DNA of 64,000 bases from Siphonodentalium dalli (GCA_032622095.1 CP136068.1:131883989-131947988); one strand, 5' to 3'. Numbered from the stretch's first letter, positions 9,815 through 21,697 are shown. Notes: generated from the letters alone by a model not told the origin. Program-made: numbers and translations.

Positions 9815-10676
9815 CTATGCATGTATATCTGCTAGATTTGTGAATAATTTTAATGAGGAATCAGGTAGTCCATGTGTATGGTAGTCATTCAGTATTCTAA
9901 TTAGCTTCATGTTCCCAATTCCATCAAGTAGTTTGGCTTGTCTGCAATATGTGGAAATATTACTAGCACCATTTGAGAAATTTTTTAGGGCATACTCCTG
10001 TATTTTTCTGATTTTCAATATCTTTGTTTTAAAATTTATATGATAGAAGTTTGCATCCGTGTGTCATGCGTGGTATAATATATGTATTCCACATGCGATA
10101 TGATATTATGGGTGAGATACAATTTGTCCCATGTACACCAGTCCCCATCATTGCGTATAGGGTTTTATTTCCGGTCACGAAAAAGCAGGATATAATTGAT
10201 ATGTCTGAAGACTCCAAGATGGATGCCATACTAGATGTGACCAATTTATCTGAAGATCTTCACAAATCTAAAGACATCACCCGGCTGCAGTTCCATACCT
10301 CCAGGTGATGCTATGCTCTACCGTACATATCGAGAGGTACAAAAGGCTGTTATTTATGAAAGAACAGAAGAGTACTCTACAACACAGTTCCTTGTCACAT
10401 ACACAGCAATGAAATGTCATCTAGTATTTCCAGATCACTCCATTGTATATAGACTCACTAAAATTGGGGTCAATAATACTCATATTATGAGGTTGCTCGA
10501 ACACAGGCGTAAAGAAGAAGTGTAAGTGTCACTAGTATTGTGGGTGTTTGTTGCATTTCGATGCCCAGATGTTTTGCTGAATCTACCACAGCAACTTCGG
10601 TTTCACCCAGTTTTATTTTAATATTGGTTGGTTTCTTATTTGTTGTTTTCATAGTAACGATCTGTTTTCCTCGCAT
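9815..10676 (-). pseudogene. LINE reverse-transcriptase C-terminal fragment, family D, copy 1
   Basis: On the minus strand the order is EVAVVDSAKHLGIEM (about 10600-10550), TLYAMMGTGVHGTN and RMWNTYIIPRMTHG (about 10165-10045), then a degenerate downstream block. This matches the second copy at 25.3-26.4 kb (ATHLGIT, YALLGAGFHGLNG, LPRLLYG). A 354-bp insert (10179-10532) divides it without changing frame. Confidence 0.65.
10179..10532 (+). other. Unexplained coding-like insert inside LINE family D
   Basis: The flanks carry GTCAC at 10174-10178 and 10528-10532, and the length is 354 nt, a multiple of three. On the plus strand it reads as two abutting open frames. The first contains MSEDSKMDAILDVTNLSEDL. 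The second, shifted near 10308, contains MLYRTYREVQKAVIYERTEE. I do not recognise the protein. It could be a retroposed cDNA piece or part of another transposon. The 5-bp flank could be chance. Confidence 0.35.
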
Positions 10677-10726
10677 TCATTCCAAAGCGATCCTTACTTG
10701 AGGTGTGATATACAGCATTGGATTAA

Positions 10727-11137
10727 CCCTTTCAGTGCCAGGGGCCGATCTCATCGGCCCTAATTTACGGTCTGTAAAATCGGCCCTAAAAAAAAAATTT
10801 TTTTTTTTTGGGTTGAATTTTGTTTGGGTATGCTTAAGCATTCTATAGCAAATTTAAAAACAAACTGGATGAAACCTTAGGGGCATGTTATAACTCAAAA
10901 CTATCACCAAGTATTCATAGTAACAATTTTGATGCCCATGAAAAACGTAAGATTCCCTGGTACTAAACCTACAAAATAAGTCTGTTAAAGAATATAAGAA
11001 TTTTTTTTTTAAATTGTAAAAAATAATAACAAATGATGAAAAATTGTTAGGCCAATGCATTCTCTTATATATGCGAGGCGACCTATTGGCACAGGGTATA
11101 TGCGTTGATACAAAAATCGGACCTGGCACTGAAAGGG
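10727..11137. mobile_element. TTAA-flanked MITE, type B, copy 1
   Basis: Flanked by TTAA (10723-10726, 11138-11141), with ends CCCTTTCAGTGCCAGG / CCTGGCACTGAAAGGG. A GC-rich block GGGCCGATCTCATCGGCCC lies near the left end. Its hairpin cassette (about 11050-11096) has lost most of its right arm compared with copy 2 at 42.5 kb. Confidence 0.8.
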
Positions 11138-11141
11138 TTAA

Positions 11142-11452
11142 TTAAAGTGCCCAGATTAAAGAAAAAGCATCATATAATTTATAAACTATAAAACACTTCG
11201 TCACACTACAGTCTACATACACAACATATGGTATTGGTATTACTTCACAATCTGTTAGTAATATGGTGAAGAGAGGAGAAGGAAGCCGGGCATGACTACA
11301 CCATCTACCATCAATCACATACCTAATAGCAAACAAAGAGCCAGCACCCTTCCTTTCAGAATAGTAAACACCTGGAATGCCTTACCATCAGAAGTAGTCT
11401 ATCACTCTATGCAGATACGGTTAATGAATTTAAAAACAGTCTTGATTTATAT
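11142..11452 (+). pseudogene. 3' end of a LINE reverse-transcriptase frame
   Basis: The translation contains TLPFRIVNTWNALPSEVVY and, after a frameshift, NEFKNSLDLY, the usual closing block of CR1/Jockey-type RT proteins. Upstream sequence to about 11142 is too decayed to assign with confidence. Confidence 0.6.
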
Positions 11453-11727
11453 ATGAGGTTCGGCACAGCAGCAATGTTATATATAACATTGCTGCTGTGC
11501 CGGACCTCATACATGTATATACATATATATAAAGAGACCTTAAAATGTGAATATAGTGTCCTAAGTGCGTCGGAATACAGCGGCCATTCGAGCTTCCTTT
11601 TTTGGGGTTGCTTCGGTGGCCGTGTGGTATTGACGTCGGACTTTGAGTCGCAAGGCGCGCTCGCCGTCAGGCCGGGGTTCGTATCCCACCCAATCTCAAA
11701 AAATTTGCATTGTCTCAAAAATCAAAT
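11453..11727 (+). mobile_element. Insert with palindrome and tRNA-like SINE head
   Basis: It is flanked by a 16-bp exact repeat, CAGTCTTGATTTATAT (11437-11452 and 11728-11743). It begins with a palindrome (11453-11510, arms on GGCACAGCAGCAATG). At 11610-11693 lies a tRNA-like unit with A box TGGCCGTGTGG (11617-11627) and B box GGTTCGTATCC (11676-11686), followed by a short A-rich tail. The anticodon stem pairs poorly, so it is a SINE head rather than a working tRNA gene. Confidence 0.55.
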
Positions 11728-11743
11728 CAGTCTTGATTTATAT

Positions 11744-14260
11744 TGCACCAATATTAACATCAATCTTTAATCTCTCTCTGAAGACTGGGACAGTACCCCT
11801 TGATTGGAGAACTGCAATTGTTACACCAATATTCAAAAAGGGGGACAAATCTGATCCAATCAACTACCGCCCAGTCTCTCTGACATGTATCATTTGTAAG
11901 ATTCTCGAACATGTCATAGCAAGTAACATCATGCGTCATTTGGAAAAACAGGATATCTTGTACAGCAAACAACACGGCTTTCGATCCAAGAGATCATGCG
12001 AGACTCAGTTAATTGACTTCACTCAAAAGCTTAGGGTCCTGCGAATATTCGATATTCGATATTCGATAGTCAAATTCGATTCGAAATTTCCAACTCGAAA
12101 TTTCGAATATACACTGACAAAAAAATAAGCTGTTTACGGACAAGTGCACACGTCGATCTTCGCTGTTTGTGTGCCATATAATTCCCGAAAATTATGAATA
12201 TATGCACCTTATAAATCTTATTGTACATCGCGAATGTTCGCATGCTATTAAATATAAGTATAGCCAGTAATTAGCCACTATATGACGACTAAAAATACAT
12301 CTGAATTCTAGCTTTGAATATGGTAGCCAAAAGCTCAGAGATCGATGATGGACCGACACGCGTAAATTATAATAGCGATGAGACTGAGCAATCGCTAGTG
12401 TTATCCGCCGACTATACGTCTCAGACTCTGCGTTCTGTAATATCGCTGAGAATGTAAACCATACGTGCTCCTGGTGTCGAAGAGTGCATGTGGCGGTGTT
12501 TTCTTTTGAAGTTGACTTTCAGTTTCGGAGCGTTCCTTGAAACTTGACAATTTGTCGTCCGTTATTCATGTTTATTCTAAACATGATAAAAGCTGCATGT
12601 AGTGCAGGAACTTACACGTGTGATGACTGCAACGTGATATATAAATCGCAAGCGTCTTGGACAACAAGACATCTAAGTATCCAGCACTACATAAACAGGC
12701 TACGCTGCGACTGTTGTTGCATCTTCAAGTTTATAAAAACGGGTGTTTCCAAGTGCCGATTTGCAATTGTGCATGTACATGCAAACTCTACAAATTGCGA
12801 GTGATTTTAATTCCGATAATCCGTTTAGTGGTTATATATCTAATCGTCGTTATGACCGCATGGACGTTTTAATCTGTTTTTTTTTCCTCGACAATTCTCA
12901 ATTGAAGTTAATAGTATCGGGAACGACGGTTGATCGCCACACAAGTTATGATGGAACTTCATGGAAGTTCATAGAACGTTTCTCAAATCGTCTAATCATT
13001 GACATTAAATGCCTAATTGAGAATGCAACACACAGGTATGATTCGATTCGATATTCATTCGATTACGTAAACTCGATTCGATATTCGATTCGATCAAAAT
13101 CTCCAAATTCGCAGGACCCTACAAAAGCTATACCACAACTACAACAAGGGATTACAAACAGATATTATTGTCATGGACTTCGCAAAAGCATTCGATAAGG
13201 TCCCTCACTCCAGACTTATCCACAAATTTAATTATTATGGCGTTGATCTGCAAACTTTATCTCAAACCGCACACAGACAGTAGTTCTTGAAGGACAAAGT
13301 TCTGATTCAATCTCTGTACCCCAAGGTTCTGTCCTGGGGCCTATATTATTCTTGCTGTACATAAATGACTTTGACGATTACACAGCACTCTAAGACTATT
13401 TGCTGACGACAGCATCATATACAGTACTGTCAAGAATAACAATGATGCCGTTAAACTACAACACGACCTAAATGCAGCTAGCCAATTGGAGAAAGACTGG
13501 CTCATGTCCTTTCACCCAGATAAGTGTAATCTCCTCAGCACATCTAGGCAAAAATCTCCTATAACTGCTACTTACTCTCTCAAAGGCCACACACTTAAAG
13601 AAGTCAAATCTGTAAAATACCTCGGACTTACTATCCAAAATAACATAAATTGGGATCAGCATATTGATCAGATAACATCAAATGGCAATAGAGCACTTGG
13701 ATTTTTAAAGAGAAATCTCAAAATGTCATCCATAGATATCAAGAACAGAGCATATCAAGCACTCGTCAGGCCCAAACTTGAATATAGCGCTACAATATGG
13801 GACCCACATCACAAAGGACAAATAGACAAAATAGAAAAAGTACAACGCCGCTCAGCCAGATATGTTTCAAACAGATTCCATAACATCAGTTCAGTCACAG
13901 AGATGCTTGACAACCTTCATTGGCAAAGCCCACAAGAGAGACGACTTAAATCCAGACTCACTATCATGACTATGCTTTACAAAATTAATAACAATCTCGT
14001 CTTTTTGATTCAAATAATGTACTCATCCCAAAATCCAAAACCACACGATCCTCTGTAAACAAAGCAAACTTCATCCAGATAGGCACAACATCAGACAATT
14101 ACAAATACTCTTTTTACCCCCGAACTGTCACTCAATGGAATAAATTAACACAAGACTCTGTATCTTCTGAGGATGTAGAACGCTTCAAGACAACACTATC
14201 GCCTGAAGTCTTGAAGCCTCTCATCCTCTTCGACCACACCAACAAGTATTATAACAACTG
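11744..14260 (+). pseudogene. LINE reverse transcriptase, family C, interrupted by a hAT element
   Basis: The RT motifs come in order: IAPILTSIF, TPIFKKGD and NYRPVSLTC (11740-11900), HGFRSKRSCETQ (about 11970), then the insertion 12032-13121. After it come VMDFAKAFDKVPHSRL (about 13170-13220), VPQGSVLGPILFLLYINDF (about 13318-13370), the active-site block LFADDSIIYS (about 13398-13430), and the thumb (VKYLGLTIQNNINW, ALVRPKLEYSATIWDP). The frame ends near 14260. The type is CR1/Jockey-like. Several frameshifts are present, and the endonuclease part is absent (5' truncated). Confidence 0.85.
12032..13121. mobile_element. hAT element with degraded BED-finger relic, inserted in LINE family C
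   Basis: 15-bp perfect TIRs TAGGGTCCTGCGAAT lie at 12032-12046 and 13107-13121. An exact 8-bp target duplication CAAAAGCT flanks the element (12024-12031, 13122-13129). Removing it restores the RT frame across the site. Subterminal TTCGAT-rich repeats occur at both ends. At 12613-12687 the plus strand encodes a C-x2-C...H-x4-H arrangement (YTCDDCNVIYKSQ...RHLSIQH) like the BED zinc finger of hAT transposases. The rest of the transposase is gone, so it would need help in trans. Confidence 0.9.
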
Positions 14261-14435
14261 AGATTGTACATAGTTTTAATTGTTTTTAATGCGAAAACTA
14301 CCCTTTTATTAATAGTATAAAAAATACAAAAAACAAATATTCCACTCAAATCAAATAATGGTCAGCAAATGACTGACAGCTGCAACTGGAAGAAGATAAA
14401 TTTCTCGAAAAAAGCAGAAAACGATACTCTCGGGC

Positions 14436-14850
14436 TCCAAATAAAAGTGCAGGCCCAAATAATAGTGCAGGGGGGAAATTCCATTGAAAGTTAATAAAAG
14501 TGCAGACCCAAGTAATAGTGCAGGGGGAACTCTGAGCAAAACATCAACTATGGTTAAATTAATTATTTTTATAGTACATTTAGGTATAGGAATCAACATA
14601 GTACATGTATGTGTCATGTGGTGTTTTATTCAATATTTAAATGTTCACATGTGTGCCATATACTTGAATATGTACATGCATAAAGTCATAAGCTCCTCAT
14701 TTTGGTATCAGAATCATATAGAAATCTTGAATTTGTGCTGTCAGATTTCAATTTTCATTGCCTCAAAATTAATAAACGTGCAGGCCTAAATAAGCACAGT
14801 GCAGGGGGGAAATTTCCCAAGAAAATAATAAACGTGCATGCTCGTACCCT
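14436..14850. repeat. Direct repeats on the motif AGTGCAGGGGGGAAA
   Basis: At least three related segments (near 14445-14480, 14495-14530, 14770-14825) share AATAAAAGTGCAGGCC and AGTGCAGGGGGGAAATT with small changes. I could not find terminal inverted repeats or a coding frame. Confidence 0.45.
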
Positions 14851-15189
14851 CCAAAAAAAAGAGTCCCTATTTGCATGTGATAATGGTTAATGGTAATACA
14901 ACATGATAGATAACAGATTCTCCCAACAGATTCTCAAACACCAAATTCACCTTTGACATTTCCTCTTGTTTTCATCGCCAGTTCTAGACAATTCAGGTAT
15001 GCGGCATCTGCAAATTCCAAAATGATAATCATGAATAGCTTATGGTTGATGTTATGTATTTTGAATGATTTATGAGTGGGGCGTACGTAACTACAAACTC
15101 GTAAATATTTGTCTGCCCTTGCATGTCATGTTTTACTTCCATGAAATGATACAGGAGCCCACCAGAATGCCAGATGATGCTATGTTAGT

Positions 15190-15300
15190 GTCGCCGCACA
15201 CGATCCCGATTGTGCCCGGTAAATCCGGCTGCTGGATAAATCGGGCCCGATAAAATCGGGGGTTCAGCGCACACGAGTCCGATTTTCACTCCGGTCATAT
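15190..15300. repeat. GC-rich inverted motif related to the palindrome at 17.2 kb
   Basis: It contains CACACGATCCCGATTGTGCC, then GGATAAATCGGGCCCGAT and CGCACACGAGTCCGATT. These resemble the arms of the perfect palindrome at 17207-17270, so it is likely a diverged relative or part of the same repeat. Confidence 0.4.
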
Positions 15301-15368
15301 GCATGCTATGCATGTCACTGTAGTAAATAGCCAACTGGTGTGGTCAGCCTATCTAGACATTTACTATA

Positions 15369-16782
15369 CTGTTATGCCCTAAGTAAATGGCCCATCTAAC
15401 TGAAGTGGCACCCCAGTTTAACTGCGTTCCGTTTTAACCTAACCGCGGTTATAAGATGCGTTTAAAACGCAAGAGAACCGAATAAATTGTGCGTTTAAAA
15501 CTGATATGTCGCGGTTAAACCGGTATATCTCGCTCTTAATGGAACAGATACCATATGGCGTATCATGTTTTAGTTGCCATGCTCGTTAGACAAGTTAGCA
15601 CAAATAACATGGCAGTGTCCCTTTCAATATCAATATTTTTTGTTGTGGATCTTCTATTTATTTTGGATAAATAGAACAGACATTCATATACCAATATTTT
15701 ATGTTTTGGGTAAACGGAAGATTGTGATGTATGGTGTGAAAAAATAAAAGTGTTTTTGTGTGTTTTATTTATTTTTGGATTTCTTTTTATTATGTTGTAT
15801 ACTTTATAGTAGCCTTTTGGTGAAAATAACAGTTGGGCTAACCCCGACGGGTAATCGGAATTCTTACGGCCCATTTTCGACTTTAACCATCGATAAAATA
15901 AATATTTATATAATTATATATAAATATAATTATTCGACAATTTAGCTGACGAGTGCCGGTCACTTTCAATGTAAGGAAACGCGTTTAAAATGGAACCGTA
16001 ACGGAAAAAACACATTCAAACGGATCAAATGACCACTGAATTTCAAACGGATTCGAGTGGATAATTACATGTATATAAAAATATAAAGTGGGGGTTAGAG
16101 TCCCACACATGCATCATAAATGTAAAGTGAGGGAAAGAAAAATGCGTTTAAACGGAACAACCGCAGTCTTCAAATGTCGGGCATTATTCGGATATCGGAA
16201 ACCGATATTTAAGTTTTCCGATATTGCATTCGTTGCTATATAATCATAATTAACTACAAACGTGACACGCCAGCTAGATTCGCGAATTGCGTATGTACTA
16301 TTACTAGTATTAAATTCAGCACTCTACTTTGCTTCAAACATAAGCATGTATTTTTTCTCAAGCCGAACAAAGGACGTATACTAGAACAATATACGTCAAA
16401 ATTATACAGTTTTCAACAAGTCGGGATTAAAACATAAAATATATCGTGTTGAGTACCGATGGTGATAACAAAAACATACAATCAACTCCTGGTCGATTAT
16501 GAAGTTACCACTTTGCCGTGATCGCTAAAACACAAAACGATAACATACACTGGTAGATGAATGGGTAGTACTCTCTTTCCCATTAAATATTCAAATACTG
16601 GAAGGTTAACGTTTACGTGCAGTGTAACCGCAGTTTAAGGTTATTAACTGTGGTAACCTAACCGCATGTAACTGCGATGCCACCGCAGTTACGGCAAATA
16701 ACTGCGGTGCGGTTACGGTTTAACCGCAGTTGTAAACGGATTATAACTGCAGTTATTGTGTCATTTACTTAGGGCATAACAG
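15369..16782. mobile_element. 1.4-kb TA-flanked element with ends like the palindromic MITE
   Basis: TIRs CTGTTATGCCCTAAGTAAATG and the inverse are flanked by TA (15367-15368, 16783-16784). The ends differ by only a few bases from the twelve-copy MITE (CAGTAATGCCCTAAGTAATC). Subterminal zones are rich in AACTGCGGTTA-type motifs and GTTTAAACG-type motifs. I see no transposase frame, so it is non-autonomous but could share transposase recognition with the MITE. Confidence 0.75.
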
Positions 16783-16784
16783 TA

Positions 16785-17794
16785 GCTAGTCATGGTGATT
16801 TATGTTAATATGTATTTCTAAAGACTAATATTTATTAATAATAAACTAAATAAATATATTAATAATAATATGACGTCACAGGCAATACACTAATAGCCGT
16901 AAATTGGCGTAATCTACCTTCCCACAGCTGCCGCCCTCTTGTTGCGATTATTATATACGGGCACCTATTTTCTGCCCATAGGTCTACCAGCCGTTGTTCC
17001 TTGTCGATTGATCAGAATTCTTGATATAATTTTCGAATAGCGGTCGCTGCTAACTATTCCGACATTTTTAATGATGTTTTGGTCATGTGACAAGCAAAAC
17101 ACGCGCGTTGCCATCGTCACGACCCGGATTTTCCGGATGAAATCAAACTCAGTTTGATCGGTCCGATTAAATCGGATCCGACAAAAAACGGCCCAAAGTT
17201 AGGCGCACACGATCCCGGTTGTCCCCGATTTATCCGCTGCCGGATAAATCGGGGACAACCGGGATCGTGTAAGCCGACACTTAGGTTTCGTTCGTCGTTT
17301 AGAGTGCATGCATCGTCTGGTGTTCTGGTGCTCTTCTTGGGTCATTTCTGAAGGAGGGTACGAGATGACTCACAGGGTACGAAATGACTCACGACCAGAG
17401 GGTACGAGATGACCAAATCGGGTATGAGTTTGTAGGGTAAGAAAATGCGAGGTTACGAAATCACTGTAACCCGCATGTTTATTTGGAGCCCAAGACTGGC
17501 AACTTCAAGAGTACATATATGACACACTAATAAATAATGGCAATAATGGAAATGATGCAGTTGGGACTTTCTTTTGTCTTATTAAACTTTAATCTTAATA
17601 ATTTAGAAATACTAGTACATACTAACTGGTGTAGCCTTGTATGATATAACACATTTAAGCCTGAATTATATAATCCATTAGTCCTGGATCTAAATTCTGT
17701 CTGATTCTGAAACCGGATGTGAAATTTATTGACAAATTTTTTCAATCAATGTTTTTACGCAGTTTGTTTTAATTTTAAATCCCAGTTAGCCAAA
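16785..17794. other. Intergenic stretch with one perfect palindrome
   Basis: No gene recognised. At 17207-17270 two 30-bp perfect inverted arms, starting ACACGATCCCGGTTGTCCCC, flank a 4-nt loop CTGC. Short repeats of GGGTACGAGATGAC occur at about 17355-17450. The last few hundred bases may be 5' UTR of the LINE that follows. Confidence 0.5.
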
Positions 17795-20700
17795 ATGAAA
17801 ATTATACAAATAAACATTAACTCTCTCAACACCTCTTGTACTCTCTTGGAAAATTATGTCAAGAAGAATAATGTCGACATAGTTTGCATCCAGGAAACGT
17901 GGAACAAAAATAAATCCATTAACTTCTTAAATTGGAACTCTGTCTTTCGAAATAGGTCAACGGGCAAGCGTGGTGGTGGGGTCGCCACACTCATCAGGCC
18001 TGGTATCAAGTTTATACAAATAGACATTCCACAACTTGACATCGAATCAATCTGGACTGAAATAGTGCATCCATCGGGCAGTTTTGTCCTCGTCAATGTA
18101 TATATTCCGCCTAAACAGATAAAAGATATCCTCAAACTTAATCTAGCATTGGACAAATTTCGCAACAGTAGACTCCTAGTGCTGGGCGACTTCAACTGTA
18201 GGAACATTGCCTGGGAATTGCAAAATGATACCTGCAAGCTAAATAGGAAATCTCAATCGGCTCGTATGGGAAAAACTCTACTCAATATAACAGACAGCCA
18301 CAACCTCAAAACACACAATGCCGGCTTATACACTTGGACAAGAAATGAATACCATAGCGCTATTGACATAACTTTTTCACGTGGTCTGGATAATGTAGAA
18401 ACCACTTGGTTTATTGATCGGGAGGGGTATGTTCGCACAGACCACTCCATAATAAATTTTTTGCTCAAAGATTCAATACAATCCGTAGATAAATCATTAT
18501 GGAATTTCAAAAACTGTGACTGGACAGCCTGGAAATCTGCAATCAACGAAGAATTAAACAACTGGTGTACACAGTTCAAAACATTTGAAGGAGCAGACTC
18601 CAAATACGACAGTTTCTGCAAAGTTATTCTCAACACTGCAGAAACCCACATTGGTAAAAAACACATCACAAAACATTCAAAACAAGTATGGAACGAGGAT
18701 ATTAAACTAAAATCAATTGTATGTAAAAAAGCGAATAAGATGTTCCATAAACGATCTGACCCACACAATAAAGCCATTCTTGACAATGCTCTTTGCGAAC
18801 TCCGATCAGCCATAGAGAAAGAAAAATCAACACACTGGGAACAAACATGTGAAAAAATAAGCAGAGCTAATCAACGCGATTTCTGGAAACTTATTCAACT
18901 TAATAGCGATCATAAACACAACCAAGACAACACCATTCAGCCAATTAAAATTCAAAATGGTGATAAAGACTATGCACGTTCTGATGAAGACATATCAAAA
19001 AGACTGCAATATGTGCACATAGACCGTAAACACGCAGATACATCAGGTTTTGACATGCAGTGGAAAGAAGTAATAAATACTTCAATTAAAACTAACATCA
19101 CTGACAACAACAATATTCTCAAAAATAACATAGGAAAACCAGAAAACAGTGATATCAGTGAAAGCCAAGTGCTGAGTGCTCTGAAAGCCATGAACAACAG
19201 TTCTGCTCCTGGACCGGATGATATTCATCCTCTAATGATCACTAAATCTGGGGACATCATGGTTAAATGCATCCATCTGTTATTTCAATATTTCTGGGTA
19301 CAAGGTGTCATTCCATCAGCCTTCAAAAAGGACAATAAAATCTTCATAAAAAAACCCGGAAAATCAGTGTACGACTCTGAAAAGTGCTACCGTCCAATCA
19401 GCTTGAGCTCTATAATTGGTAAAACTTTTGAGAAAATAATTACTTGGAGACTGATATGGAAAAGCGAGACGAGCGAATGGCTGAACGATGCCCAATATGC
19501 ATATCGTAAGCACCGCAGTACCACGAGTGCACTAGTTGAAGTAACCGAATCCCTTATCACAGCCAAAAACGAAGGGAAGCATGCTCTCGTCACATATATT
19601 GACTTTGAAGGTGCTTTTGACTCCATCATGAGAGAAGGCATTGTATATAAACTCCTCCAACAGGGCCTTGATGGAAGAATCCTAAAATATATCCACAACT
19701 TCCTAACTAACCGAACGAGCAAAAACTTTGTAAACACATACCAAAGCGACTGGATTCCAACTGAAATAGGGGCACCACAGGGATCTGTCATCAGTCCCAT
19801 TCTGTTCACTCTCTATACTGATAACATTATGTCTGGTCGTTCAGAGCAAACTATCCGATACTCCGATGATATTACCATAATCACCACTAACCACGACCCG
19901 AAACAAGCAGAGAAAGAAATGAATGAATGCCTACAATCAGTCACTTCTTGGTGCAACAGATGGCACCTATGTCTCAATACCAACAAAACCGACTTCATGC
20001 ACATCCCTCCTGTGAATAACTGCACGCGAATTTCAAACCCAATGTGTTCATAAACAATAAACCAATAGAACTGATAAACGACAAAAAACTTCTAGGTGTT
20101 ACTATTGATAGTGATTTATCATTTAAACCACACATTGAAAAAACTGTTTTAAAAGCTCGTGCTGGTCTATACAAGATTGGGAAATTTGTTAATGAATCTG
20201 GCATAAACATGGACAAATCTATTAGACTGTATAAAGCAGCTATAGTTCCCATTCTACTTTATGGATACCCATCATGGTGTACCGTTAAAGAGGGTGTAAT
20301 CCAAGAGCTTCTGAATGTTCAAAGATCTGCCCTACTAAACACAACTGGGGCTATTCATTCATCCAGTACAGAGGCAATGGAAGTTTTATGTAGCACACCA
20401 CCACTTCTCCTCAAAATGAAGGAGATGAACTGTTTAGAGTACCTCAGGCTCAAATCAAAAAACAATAAGTCATCTCTGAAGCAGCTCCTAATCAGTGCCA
20501 TAAATAAATCATATGAAACCCCTATAAAAAGGATGTTCCAAGACAATAAATATTTATTGAGCAAGAACTTCACTCAAGTGATAGATGAACCACAATATGA
20601 ACTTGAGTGCTACAATTTTCACCCCAGTGTCACTATATACGCCTCTCCAGCTGGTGATATTGGACCCTGCTCATCCAAATCAGTTTCTCGTGACTATGCA

Positions 20701-21697
20701 GTGAAGGACATCTTAACATATCTTGAGCAAACTCTGGATCAAGATATAATAATTTTCACTGATGGTTCTACTTTTCCCAACTCTCTTATTAGTGGAGCAT
20801 CAGCTGTGATCTATCCATCCGGTATTCTTAGTGAACCCATAACTATCTCGGAAACCATTCACACTGATGGTCTCAACAATAGCGCTGAAATCAAGGGCAT
20901 TCTTCTAGCATTAAAACACATAGAAATGACTCTAGAAGGTTCCAAATCAGCTTCAATTAACACTGCGCACATATTATGTGACTCTCAATCGGCTATCACA
21001 TCCATTTTCGAATTCAAACCTAGTGACAAATCTTATTCAATTATACGCGACTGCTGGCACACAATTCACCAATTGGAACTCCTCAAGCCCTTAATATCTA
21101 TCAAGATTAAATGGACTAACAGTCATATTGGTGTTAAAGGCAATGAACTAGCCGATCAGGCTGCTAAAGAAGCAGCAAAAAAACACACACATTTCAAACA
21201 AGGACCTTGTACCATCGGACGGAAAATCTGTAAAGGAATTCAAGTTGTTTGTATCTGAAGTCGTTAAAAACAAATGGCAATTTAAATGGGATCTAAGTGA
21301 AACTGCCAGACATTCATACGACCTGTTTCCTTCCGTTCAACATGACTTTAAGGGTCTCCTGGCTAAGCAGCATCCTAACAGAAAGACTGAAATAATGATC
21401 AACAGAATCATTATTGGACATACATTACTTAATGCACACAAACACAAACTAGGCTTATCAGAATCTCCAAAATGTGCATGTGGTTGTGCTGATACTATTA
21501 AACATTTCTTCTTTGACTGCCAGTTATATTCCACACAAAGAGAAGCCATGTATAGTAACATTTCCTCTCCAAATGATACAAAAAACAATTCTACAAACTC
21601 ATTAATGGACCTTCAGACACTTGTGGGTTACCAAACCAACCCAAACACTCTTATGGAAGTACTCCGGTTCATCAGTGATACAAACATTTCACTATAA
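17795..21697 (+). pseudogene. LINE polyprotein: endonuclease, reverse transcriptase, RNase H, Cys-His end (two frameshifts)
   Basis: The protein starts MKIIQININSL, a usual apurinic-type endonuclease start. Endonuclease motifs follow: CIQETW, GGGVATLIR, VNVYIPP, VLGDFN, IDITFSR and TDHSI. The RT runs from SSAPGPDDIHP through YRPISLSSIIGK, YIDFEGAFDSI and GAPQGSVISPILF to RYSDDITII, where the active-site box is YSDD rather than the common YADD. RNase H follows with all acidic positions visible: IFTDGS, NNSAEIKGI, LCDSQSA and GNELADQAAK. It ends with a Cys-rich motif CACGCADTIKHFFFDC. The domain order fits the I/Jockey-like LINEs that carry RNase H. The frame changes near 20030-20045 and again near 21224-21232, with no in-frame stops otherwise, so inactivation is recent or the shifts are assembly errors. 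No upstream gag-like ORF1 is seen. Confidence 0.9.

Noticed and set aside
11610-11693. A tRNA gene
   Set aside because: A and B boxes are good, but the anticodon stem pairs poorly and the unit is followed by an A-rich SINE-like tail.
12743-13198. A 151-codon frame crossing the right end of the hAT at 12032-13121
   Set aside because: It runs through the TIR and into the LINE in the wrong frame, so it is accidental.
18253-18813. Minus-strand open frames within the LINE (also 19387-19809 and 17854-18237)
   Set aside because: Shadows of the LINE endonuclease/RT frame.
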